Below are positions 56,934 to 64,000 of a stretch of DNA of 64,000 nt, one piece after another. The stretch spans positions 95,457 to 159,456 of the forward strand of contig CAZUGO010000100.1 in assembly GCA_964619935.1 (NCBI GenBank), read 5' to 3'. Each line of letters begins with the position of its first letter. The stretch's first letter is position 1. Both the position numbers and the translations under genes were made by a program. The stretch is from CAZUGO01 sp964619935 (GTDB taxonomy: Bacteria > Planctomycetota > Phycisphaerae > UBA1845 > CAIVHJ01). The notes under the pieces were generated by a model. It had not been told where the DNA came from. It saw nothing but the letters and a program-made list of their open reading frames with translations, and made no database searches.

Positions 56934-57851
56934 CTAGCCGCCGGCGCGGCTCAACCAAGTCTTGAGCAGCAGATAGGCCGCCGGCGCCGCAAATACAGGG
57001 CTGTCAAGGAGATCGAGGATTCCACCGAAAGCCGGGATCACCCGTCCGGAGTCCTTACAGGTGGCGTCGCGCTTGAAGATCGACTCCATCAGATCGCCGA
57101 GTTGTCCGATTCCGGCGATCAAGGCTCCGAACAACACGGCCTGCGTGGGGCTGATCGGAGTGCGAACGGCGGTGGGCCAGGGAAGCCAGGCGGCCAGGGC
57201 CACCGCCACCAGGATGGCCAGCACGAATCCGCCGGCGAAGCCCTCCACGGTCTTGCCGGGGCTGATCGCGGGGATCAGTTGGGTTCTGCCGAAGACCAGC
57301 CCGGTGAAGTAGGCCCCGATGTCGGTACACTTGACCACGGCGATGAACAGCACCACGGCCCAGGCCCCGGTGGTTCCGGGCAGGGCGGCGCGCAGGGCGA
57401 TGATCATCGAGGGCAGCACGCCCATGTATACCATGATCATGATACTGACCGAAATGTCGCCGATGCCGCCGGCGGTGCGATGCCGCAGGATCTGGACCAG
57501 GCCGACGGTCAGGGTGGCCAGCATCAGTACAATCAACTGCCACTCAAACGGACCACCGGCGGCGTCAGGGTGCAGCGCCGGTAGGATGTAGGCGGTGGCG
57601 TGCAAGGCCAGCACCCCGAGCAGGACCACTTTGGGCATCGGCCCGAATCCGGCGGAGCGGGTCAGGTTGAGCAGCTCGAGGGTGCCGAAGGCGGACAGCA
57701 TCATGACCGCCAGGGGGATGATGCTGCCGTGGGCGAACATGGCGGCTGCGACCCCGCGGTGGGCGGTGTCGGCCATGTCAATGTCGGCCCAGAAAATGGC
57801 GATCAGGCCCAGGATCAGCAGCGGTCCGAAGGTCAGCCGTTGGGTCAGCAT
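56934..57851 (-). CDS. cdsA: phosphatidate cytidylyltransferase
   Basis: A 305-residue membrane protein with about eight helices that makes CDP-diacylglycerol for phospholipid synthesis. The CdsA signature KRDATCKDSG is followed by FGGILDLLDS, where the textbook form is HGGxxDRxD; the His and Arg are Phe and Leu. The catalytic Asp residues remain. It follows uppS after 52 bases, the usual pairing. Confidence 0.9.
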   Translation of the reverse strand: MLTQRLTFGPLLILGLIAIFWADIDMADTAHRGVAAAMFAHGSIIPLAVMMLSAFGTLELLNLTRSAGFGPMPKVVLLGVLALHATAYILPALHPDAAGGPFEWQLIVLMLATLTVGLVQILRHRTAGGIGDISVSIMIMVYMGVLPSMIIALRAALPGTTGAWAVVLFIAVVKCTDIGAYFTGLVFGRTQLIPAISPGKTVEGFAGGFVLAILVAVALAAWLPWPTAVRTPISPTQAVLFGALIAGIGQLGDLMESIFKRDATCKDSGRVIPAFGGILDLLDSPVFAAPAAYLLLKTWLSRAGG

Positions 57852-57903
57852 GGCGTTTATCTTAGCGTGTCGCGCCGGGGCCAGACAGCGTCCGCCGGGA
57901 GAA

Positions 57904-58680
57904 TCACGCCGGTGACGCGCCGACCTTCAGGCCGCCGAAACGGCGGTCTCGTCGGGCGAATTCCAGGATGGCCTGATGGAGGCGGTCCACCGTGAAGTCC
58001 GGCCAGCACACAGAATCGACGTACAGTTCGGCGTAACTGACCTGCCACAGCAGAAAGTTGCTGATCCGGAATTCGCCGGCGGTTCGAATCAGCAGGTCCG
58101 GATCAGGCAAGCCGGAGGTATACAGGGCGTCGGAGATGGCTTCCTCGGTGATGTCCGCGGGGCGGAGTGTGCCGCCCAGGACCGCGTGGGCAATGTCGCG
58201 CACCGCGTCGACGATCTCGGTTCGCGAGCCGTAGTTCAGGGCCAGGCACAACCGCAGACCGGTGTTGCGGCTGCTCAGTTCGGTGGTGACATCCAGCTCG
58301 TGCAGGACCGCGCCGGGCAGTCCTTCGCGGCGCCCGATCTGCATGAACCGGATGTTGTTCTCCAGGATGTCGTCGCGCTCCGCTACCAGGTAGTGCGCGT
58401 ACAACTCCATCAGGAAGTCGATTTCGTCCTTGGGGCGCTTCCAGTTCTCGGAGCTGAAGCTGTACAGGGTCAACGCCTCGAGTTCCAGGCGGGCGCAGCG
58501 AGTGACGATGTCGCGGACCACCCGGGCTCCGGCCTCATGCCCGCGGATCCGGGGCAAACCGCGTTCGCGGGCCCAGCGGCCGTTGCCGTCCATGATGATG
58601 GCGATATGGCGGGGCAGCCGGTCGCGGTTGATGCCCAAGGCGACTTCAGGATCGAGCGGGGGTTCTTTCATCGAGGTCAT
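57904..58680 (-). CDS. uppS: isoprenyl (undecaprenyl) diphosphate synthase
   Basis: A 258-residue cis-prenyltransferase that makes the lipid carrier for cell-wall and glycan synthesis. The catalytic motif is IIMDGNGRWA with D31. TLYSFSSENWKRP and RTAGEFRISNFLLWQ complete the family signature. The ATG overlaps the purA stop as ATGA, so translation is coupled. Confidence 0.96.
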   Translation of the reverse strand: MTSMKEPPLDPEVALGINRDRLPRHIAIIMDGNGRWARERGLPRIRGHEAGARVVRDIVTRCARLELEALTLYSFSSENWKRPKDEIDFLMELYAHYLVAERDDILENNIRFMQIGRREGLPGAVLHELDVTTELSSRNTGLRLCLALNYGSRTEIVDAVRDIAHAVLGGTLRPADITEEAISDALYTSGLPDPDLLIRTAGEFRISNFLLWQVSYAELYVDSVCWPDFTVDRLHQAILEFARRDRRFGGLKVGASPA

Positions 58681-59999
58681 CTCGCCGCAGAATCGCCTGG
58701 AGACGTTCGGAAAATCGTCTGATGGCGCTGCGGTCCGACGCTGATGATGGACACGCGCGCCCCCACGGCACGTTCGAGCAGGCCCACGTAATCACGTGCT
58801 GCCGGCGGCAATTCCGCAAAAGAGCGCGCCTCCGAAATCTCCTGCCGCCAACCGGGTACGGTCTGGTACAGCGGTCGGACCTGTTCCAGTATATCGACTT
58901 CCGCAGGAAAGGTGCTCAACCGTTTCTGCTGGAACTCGTAAGCGGTGCACACCTGGATGGGGTCCAGGTCGCTGAGGGTGTCCAGGTGCATGAGGGCCAC
59001 CTGATTGATGCCACCCAGGCGGATCCCGTAGTGCGCCGCCACGGCGTCGAACCAGCCGCAGCGCCGCGGTCGCCCGGTGGTGGTCCCGAACTCGCGGCCG
59101 CGCTGGCGGATCCGCTCGCCGACGGCGTCATGCAGCTCGGTGGGAAAGGGGCCCTGGCCGACCCGGGTGGTATAGGCCTTGACCACGCCGATGCAGCTGC
59201 GCACCGCCGACAGCGGGACGCCGGCGCCCGAGGGCACTCCGAGGGCGCTGGAACTGCTGGAGGTCACGAACGGGTAGGTGCCGTGATCGATGTCCAGGAG
59301 CGTGCCGTGGGCGCCTTCGAACAGCAGGTGCCGGCCGTGGTCCAGGCAGTCGTGCAGGAATTGGCTGGTGTCGTCGCGGAACGGCCGCAGCCGCGCGGCG
59401 TAGCGGCCGTATTCCTCGGCGATGGCAGTGCCGTCGAGTTGCTCCCGGTGGTCATACAAGGCGTCGAACAGCCGCTGCTTGCGCGCGGTCAACTCGCGGA
59501 TTCGCTCGGGCAGCGCCGTGGAGAAGAGATCGCAGAACCGGATGGCGGTGCTGCGCTGCATCTTGTCGGCATAGCACGGTCCGATGCCGCGGGCCGTCGT
59601 GCCGATGCGCTGAGCGCCGGACAAGGCCTGCTCGTGCAGGCGGTCCTCGACCTTGTGATACGGCATGACCACGTGGCAGCGGGTGCTGATTCGCAGGCGA
59701 CCGGCGACGGCGATGCCGCGGGCGGCCAGCCGATCGATCTCCTCGAGCAGCACGCCGGGGTCCAGGGCCACGCCCGGCCCGATGACCCCGGTCTTGTCCG
59801 GGTGCAACGTTCCGCTGGGCAGAAGGTGCAAGGCAAAGCGCTCGCCGTCGATCACCACGGTGTGTCCCGCGTTGGCTCCACCGTTGTAGCGCACCACGAC
59901 GTCGGCATGCTCGGCGAGCACATCGACAATCTTACCCTTGCCTTCATCGCCCCAGAACAATCCGATGACGCAGGTGTTGCCCAAGGTGCGCAGATCCAT
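58677..59999 (-). CDS. purA: adenylosuccinate synthetase
   Basis: A 440-residue enzyme joining IMP and aspartate using GTP. The GTP-site motif WGDEGKGK (with D18) and the catalytic NAGH (H46) are intact. The residues just before are LF instead of the usual TQ, and the conserved GGHNAGH reads GGANAGH. GIGPCYADKMQR follows. The ATG at 59999 has GAGG eight bases upstream; the open frame further upstream is not supported. It leads the run into uppS. Confidence 0.96.
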   Translation of the reverse strand: MDLRTLGNTCVIGLFWGDEGKGKIVDVLAEHADVVVRYNGGANAGHTVVIDGERFALHLLPSGTLHPDKTGVIGPGVALDPGVLLEEIDRLAARGIAVAGRLRISTRCHVVMPYHKVEDRLHEQALSGAQRIGTTARGIGPCYADKMQRSTAIRFCDLFSTALPERIRELTARKQRLFDALYDHREQLDGTAIAEEYGRYAARLRPFRDDTSQFLHDCLDHGRHLLFEGAHGTLLDIDHGTYPFVTSSSSSALGVPSGAGVPLSAVRSCIGVVKAYTTRVGQGPFPTELHDAVGERIRQRGREFGTTTGRPRRCGWFDAVAAHYGIRLGGINQVALMHLDTLSDLDPIQVCTAYEFQQKRLSTFPAEVDILEQVRPLYQTVPGWRQEISEARSFAELPPAARDYVGLLERAVGARVSIISVGPQRHQTIFRTSPGDSAAR

Positions 60000-60272
60000 C
60001 ACACAGTCCTCGAACGCCGGCGGCCGCTTGCGCATGCGCCGGCGGATGTCAGGCAGTGGGATCACGGCGACGCGCTCCGCCACGGCAGCCGGACCGGTGG
60101 GCCGGGTCCTGCAAGGCCCAGCGCGACGTTTCAGCGATCCCGACGAGCAGGCCTCCCGGACGCCGCGCCGCAGGCCCGGCCAGCCACGCGGTCTAGTGTA
60201 ATGTGCCGCCGGCCGGTTCGCCACGTTGGCGTTTCGATTCAATTCCGGCAGCGCTTCGCCTATGCTGGTGGC

Positions 60273-60674
60273 ATGAGCAAAGCGACGATCAAGCGACCCA
60301 GCAACGAGCCGGCCATTCGTGTGGTGATGATGCCTCGCGATGCCAACGCCAACCACACCATCTTTGGCGGCGTCATTCTCAGCTATATCGACCAGGCCGG
60401 ATTCGTGGAGTGCCTGCGGCAGGCGCCGCATCGCTATGTGACCATCGCCATGGACCAGGTCGAGTTCAAGAAACCGGTGTTCATCGGCGACATCGTCAGC
60501 TTCTATGCGGAGACCACCCGCATCGGACGAACCTCGATCAGCGTTCATGTCACCGTGAAGTGCGAGCACCGCTCGAACCTGGACGCGGCCCCAGCCGAGA
60601 TTCTGACCGAGGCTGATCTGACCTACGTGTCGGTCGACGAGCAGCACCGTCCGGTCAAGGTGTTCGACGACTGA
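60273..60674 (+). CDS. acyl-CoA thioesterase, hotdog fold (YciA-like)
   Basis: A 133-residue protein. The hotdog motif DANANHTIFGGVILSYIDQA carries the catalytic Asn/Asp region, and DQVEFKKPVFIGDIVSFYAE is typical of the YciA/acyl-CoA hydrolase group. It cleaves fatty acyl-CoA to free acid and CoA. The ATG at 60273 gives full family length; ribosome binding is weak. It is divergent from purA. Confidence 0.88.
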   Translation: MSKATIKRPSNEPAIRVVMMPRDANANHTIFGGVILSYIDQAGFVECLRQAPHRYVTIAMDQVEFKKPVFIGDIVSFYAETTRIGRTSISVHVTVKCEHRSNLDAAPAEILTEADLTYVSVDEQHRPVKVFDD

Positions 60675-60843
60675 GGCGGCGGATTCCGTGCAATACCGGG
60701 CCGCCGGCGGCGTCTGCTCCTGCGAGACGGCGGCTCCGGCGGCAACGGCTGTATACCGGGTTCGCGGGTCGTCCATCGAGGATCAAGCGTTGCGGATGCC
60801 GCGTCCGTTCCAAGGCCACTGCCGCACGGGAGGGGCCGCGATC

Positions 60844-62379
60844 ATGCCCCGGGTCGTGGGCGCCGCGTCCGGGTCCGAGAATCTGCTGTTGCCCCTGCCC
60901 CCGCAGCACTGGGGTGAGCCGAACGCAGTGCACCTGCTGAGGCGCGCCGGGTTCGAGGGCACCTCCGCCGAGATCCGGCGGTTCTGTGCCATGACGCTGG
61001 AGCAGGCGGTCGATCAATTGATCGGTGACGCCCAGCTGCCGCCGCCGACCGCCGAGCCGCTGATCGATCCCAAGTTGTCCGAGCCGCCGCCCAGGATCTG
61101 GCTGCACCACCAGGAGGAAGAGACCCTCCGGCGGTATCGTCGCACCCGCCGTGCGGCCGACCGCCTGCAGTTGGATCGGGTTCGCAACTGGTGGCTCGAC
61201 CGCATGATTACCTCGCCCCGGCAGCTCCAGGAAAAGATGACGCTGTTCTGGCATGGTCACTTCACCAGCGGCTATCGCGAGGTCGGCAGTTCGGTGTTGC
61301 TGTTTCGCCAGAACCAGTTGTTTCGGGAGTACGCCTTGGGCAACTACCGCCAATTGCTGCTCAAGGTCAGCGCCGATCCGGCCATGCTCGTCTATCTGGA
61401 CAGCGCCCGCAACCACCGGCGCCAACCCAACGAAAACTATGCCCGCGAGTTGCTGGAGCTGTTCACGCTGGGCGAGGGCCATTATGGCGAGTCGGACATC
61501 AAGGCGGCAGCCCGGGCGTTCACCGGCTGGTCGATCGAAGACGGCCACTTCAAGTTTCGCAGTCGGCAACACGATTACGATGACAAGCTGTTTTTGGGCA
61601 GGATCGGACCGTGGAACGGGGACGACATCGTCGACCTGCTGCTGCAGAAGGAGCAGGCCAGCCGATTCATCGTGACCCGCTTGTGGGAGTTCTTCTGCTA
61701 CCCGGATCCCGAGCGGTCGGTGGTCAGCGGGCTGGCTCACCTGCTGCGCAAGAAGAACGATGAACTGGCCCCTGTGGTTCGCAAGATTCTGCTGAGTCGG
61801 GGATTCTACTCGGCGCGATCGCGGGGCACCCAGATCAAGAGTCCCGTCCAACTGGCGGTCGGCACCCTGCGGCTGCTCGACGTGCAGGCGTGCGACGGGG
61901 TGGCGCTGGCCGAGGCCCTGCGGGCCATGGGCCAGGAACTGTTCCAGCCGCCGAATGTCAAAGGTTGGGACGGCGGACCGAAGTGGATCAATACCGCCAC
62001 ACTCTACAATCGCTACAACTTCGCCGGGGCCGTGGTCGGCGGGCACAAAGCCCGGCCGCGCCGCGGATTGATGATGCGAATGAAACAGGACGCCGATGAA
62101 TTCGGGTTCATGCAACCGCCGCCGCGGCCGCGCCTGGGGCTGCCGCCGTACGACCCGGATCCCCTGGTCCGGGGCAGCAACCTGACCACGGCCGAGGAGG
62201 TCGTCGACTTTTTTGCCGCCCGGTTGCTGGCCGTGCCGTTGCCCGCCGGGCAGCGCGACCGGCTGGTGGCGTTCGCGTCGCAGGGGCAACCCTTCGATCT
62301 CCGGCAGAACCGCGCCCGCCGGCGGGTGCGGACGTTGATTCATCTGCTGATGAGCACGCCGGAGTACCAGCTCTACTAG
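60844..62379 (+). CDS. DUF1800 domain protein
   Basis: A 511-residue protein with family landmarks ENYARELLELFTLGEGHY, DIKAAARAFTGW and PPNVKGWDGG. DUF1800 proteins are abundant in Planctomycetota and nearly always pair with a DUF1501 gene, as here. They are usually exported, but no clear signal peptide is visible from this start. The ATG at 60844 has GGAGGGG eight bases upstream. The function is not established. Confidence 0.88.
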   Translation: MPRVVGAASGSENLLLPLPPQHWGEPNAVHLLRRAGFEGTSAEIRRFCAMTLEQAVDQLIGDAQLPPPTAEPLIDPKLSEPPPRIWLHHQEEETLRRYRRTRRAADRLQLDRVRNWWLDRMITSPRQLQEKMTLFWHGHFTSGYREVGSSVLLFRQNQLFREYALGNYRQLLLKVSADPAMLVYLDSARNHRRQPNENYARELLELFTLGEGHYGESDIKAAARAFTGWSIEDGHFKFRSRQHDYDDKLFLGRIGPWNGDDIVDLLLQKEQASRFIVTRLWEFFCYPDPERSVVSGLAHLLRKKNDELAPVVRKILLSRGFYSARSRGTQIKSPVQLAVGTLRLLDVQACDGVALAEALRAMGQELFQPPNVKGWDGGPKWINTATLYNRYNFAGAVVGGHKARPRRGLMMRMKQDADEFGFMQPPPRPRLGLPPYDPDPLVRGSNLTTAEEVVDFFAARLLAVPLPAGQRDRLVAFASQGQPFDLRQNRARRRVRTLIHLLMSTPEYQLY

Positions 62380-62410
62380 GCGTTGACGGCACGCGGATGC
62401 GGAGGCAGCC

Positions 62411-63676
62411 ATGTCCGACGGTTTGATCTACTCGACACGGCGTGAATTCCTGTGTGGTACGCTGGGGACACTCAGTCTGTCGGCCACACTTCCGGGCTTC
62501 CTGGTCCGCACCGCGCAAGCGTTGGCCCGCGATCCGAAGCCTCACGACCGTGTGCTGGTGATGTTGCAGTTGGCCGGCGGCAATGACGGGCTCAACACGG
62601 TGGTCCCGTTTGCCCAGGATGCCTACTATCGGGCCCGACCCAAGCTCGCGATTGCAGCCAGGGATTGCCTCAAGCTCAATGATGAGCTGGGCCTGCACCC
62701 GGCGCTGGCCGGGCTCAAGGGGTTGATTGACGACGGGTTGTGCGCCATCGTGCAGGGCGTGGGATATCCCAATCCCGACCGCTCCCATTTCAAGAGCATG
62801 GATATCTGGCATACCGGCGATGCTGGCGGGCGAGCCCACTCGGGATGGCTGGGTCGCTACTTTGATAGCTGTTGCGCCGGACAGGATCTGCCGGATCCCA
62901 ACCAGGCCATCGCCCTGATGTCCGAGGCGCCGCTGGCGTTACAGGGCGACCGATTTACACCGCTGGCCTTTCGCAGCGCCGCCGAGTTGAATTGGCGATC
63001 TGCGGGAGCGCCTCCGGCGGCGGCCGAGGTGTTCGAAGAATTGAACAGCGGTCCACCGCAACAGCCGGCGGGAGCCCCGACCCGCAACCCGGCTCTGGAC
63101 TTCGTCCGGCGGGCCGCGCTACAGGCCCGAATGGGTGCCGCCGATGTCCGAGGCGCCGTGGGCGACAAGGACGACCGGCGGGCAGGCCGTCGCGGGACCC
63201 TGTCCGATCAGTTGGGGGCGGTGCTGCGGATGATCGCGGCCGATTTTCCCACCCAGGTGTATTACGTGTCACACGGAGGATTCGACACGCATGCCAACCA
63301 GCAGGGCCGCCACACACAACTGCTCCGAGAACTTGGTGAGGCCCTTGCGGGATTTTTCGGCCAACTGCGAACGCACCAACTGCTGGACCGCGTGCTGGTG
63401 GTGTCCTTCTCGGAGTTTGGGCGCCGGGTTCTGCAGAATGCGTCGGGCGGCACCGATCATGGCGCTGCCGCCCCGATGTTCCTTATGGGGGCGGGCGCAG
63501 CACCAGGGATTCACGGCCAGCACCCCTCGCTGGAGCAACTGGACCGGGGCGACTTGGTTCACAATTGCGATTTCCGACGGGTCTACGCGGCGGTGCTCCG
63601 CGACTGGCTGGGCGCCCAGCCACACCAGGTGCTCCGAGCCTCGTTCCAGCCGCTACCGGTGATCCGGCGGCGCTGA
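62411..63676 (+). CDS. DUF1501 protein, Tat-exported sulfatase-like
   Basis: A 421-residue protein beginning with a twin-arginine signal (STRREFLCGTLGTL). LVMLQLAGGNDGLNTVVP and the DHGAAAPMFLMG block near the end are family marks. The fold is related to alkaline phosphatase/sulfatase, but substrates are unknown. GGAGG sits five bases before the ATG. It follows the DUF1800 gene by 31 bases, so they form one operon. Confidence 0.9.
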   Translation: MSDGLIYSTRREFLCGTLGTLSLSATLPGFLVRTAQALARDPKPHDRVLVMLQLAGGNDGLNTVVPFAQDAYYRARPKLAIAARDCLKLNDELGLHPALAGLKGLIDDGLCAIVQGVGYPNPDRSHFKSMDIWHTGDAGGRAHSGWLGRYFDSCCAGQDLPDPNQAIALMSEAPLALQGDRFTPLAFRSAAELNWRSAGAPPAAAEVFEELNSGPPQQPAGAPTRNPALDFVRRAALQARMGAADVRGAVGDKDDRRAGRRGTLSDQLGAVLRMIAADFPTQVYYVSHGGFDTHANQQGRHTQLLRELGEALAGFFGQLRTHQLLDRVLVVSFSEFGRRVLQNASGGTDHGAAAPMFLMGAGAAPGIHGQHPSLEQLDRGDLVHNCDFRRVYAAVLRDWLGAQPHQVLRASFQPLPVIRRR

Positions 63677-63872
63677 CCGCTTGCCGGCCGATGATGTTGC
63701 CGCCCGCTCGTCACTGCGGAACGCGAAACAAGGCACACCCGTCCCGGGACCTGGTCCCTGCCAACCCAGCTACCGCCGACCTTCCACCAGAGGCCCAAGC
63801 CGTTGCTTACCAAGGATTATGGTTCAATCCCGCCGCAAGGTCCGTCGTACCGGCCCACCAATCCGTCAACCC

Positions 63873-64000
63873 GACCCGGTCATTCCGGCAAGACGACCCG
63901 GTCGTTCCGGCAAGACGACCCGGTCGTTCTGGCAAGACGACCCGGTCGTTCTGGCAAGACGACCCGGTCGTTCTGGCAAGACGACCCGGTCGTTCTGGCA
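63873..64000. repeat. 22-bp tandem repeat array reaching the window edge
   Basis: Units begin at 63873, 63895, 63917, 63939, 63961 and 63983; the last is cut by the edge. The unit is GACCCGGTCGTTCTGG followed by CAAGAC. The first two copies carry small changes. From the second unit on, each junction contains the odd palindrome ACGACCCGGTCGT with six-base arms. The period is not a multiple of three. The 196 bases before it (63677-63872) hold no gene. Confidence 0.85.

Noticed and set aside
63873..64000. CRISPR array at the window end
   Set aside because: The 22-base units abut directly and are nearly identical, so there are no spacers.

Overview
The window is GC-rich chromosomal DNA, most likely from a member of the Planctomycetota, probably a Phycisphaerae-like lineage. 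The evidence is a DUF1800 plus DUF1501 (Tat-exported) gene pair, secreted proteins ending in short dockerin-like calcium loops (GDxxxDxxDLALLLGSWG type), small membrane proteins with a CxxCGY...CPECG zinc ribbon, large secreted Cys-rich and thrombospondin type 3 repeat proteins, and lineage-like variants of EF-Tu and CdsA. Assignment below phylum is inference. No phage, IS element, transposase, rRNA or CRISPR array was seen.

Layout. 1-22101 is a mixed accessory region: the end of an unknown gene, a GNAT protein, a zinc-ribbon membrane protein, a 1202-residue secreted Cys-rich repeat protein, an AAA ATPase, an OPT transporter, a dockerin-like secreted protein, tRNA-Glu, a Cys-rich putative lipoprotein, a short PqiA/PqiB pair, two overlapping dynamin-like GTPases, an FG-GAP/UnbV-ASPIC protein and a ClC channel with CBS domains. 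22102-25176 looks compositionally different. It carries a medium-chain dehydrogenase translationally coupled to a HAD phosphatase with a CTG start, a decayed dockerin fragment, a six-unit array of 22-bp repeats and a 130-bp tandem duplication.

25115-39880 (minus strand) is the core information-processing locus, in transcription order: a near-consensus promoter, tRNA-Thr, tuf, rpmG, tRNA-Trp, secE, nusG, rplK, rplA, rplJ, rplL, rpoB, an inserted GNAT gene, rpoC and a strong intrinsic terminator. EF-Tu has an altered, longer switch I. The GNAT gene between rpoB and rpoC is unusual.

40197-51248 holds a UbiB/ABC1 kinase-like protein with its own terminator, a zinc-ribbon protein with Gly-rich repeats, a thrombospondin type 3 repeat protein with a possible C-terminal sorting signal, an orphan arginine deiminase, a NatA/NatB-type ABC exporter, a membrane protein and a SPL-like radical SAM protein. 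51325-59999 (minus) is a housekeeping run read purA, uppS, cdsA, phoH, 7TM-HD phosphodiesterase, ybeY, a small coupled ORF and a CNNM/CorC protein. 60273-63676 (plus) holds an acyl-CoA thioesterase and the DUF1800/DUF1501 pair. The window ends inside a second 22-bp tandem array.

The best candidates for something undescribed are the two 22-bp arrays, the GNAT gene inside rpoBC, the altered EF-Tu switch I and the overlapping GTPase pair. All calls come from reading the sequence; no database search was possible.
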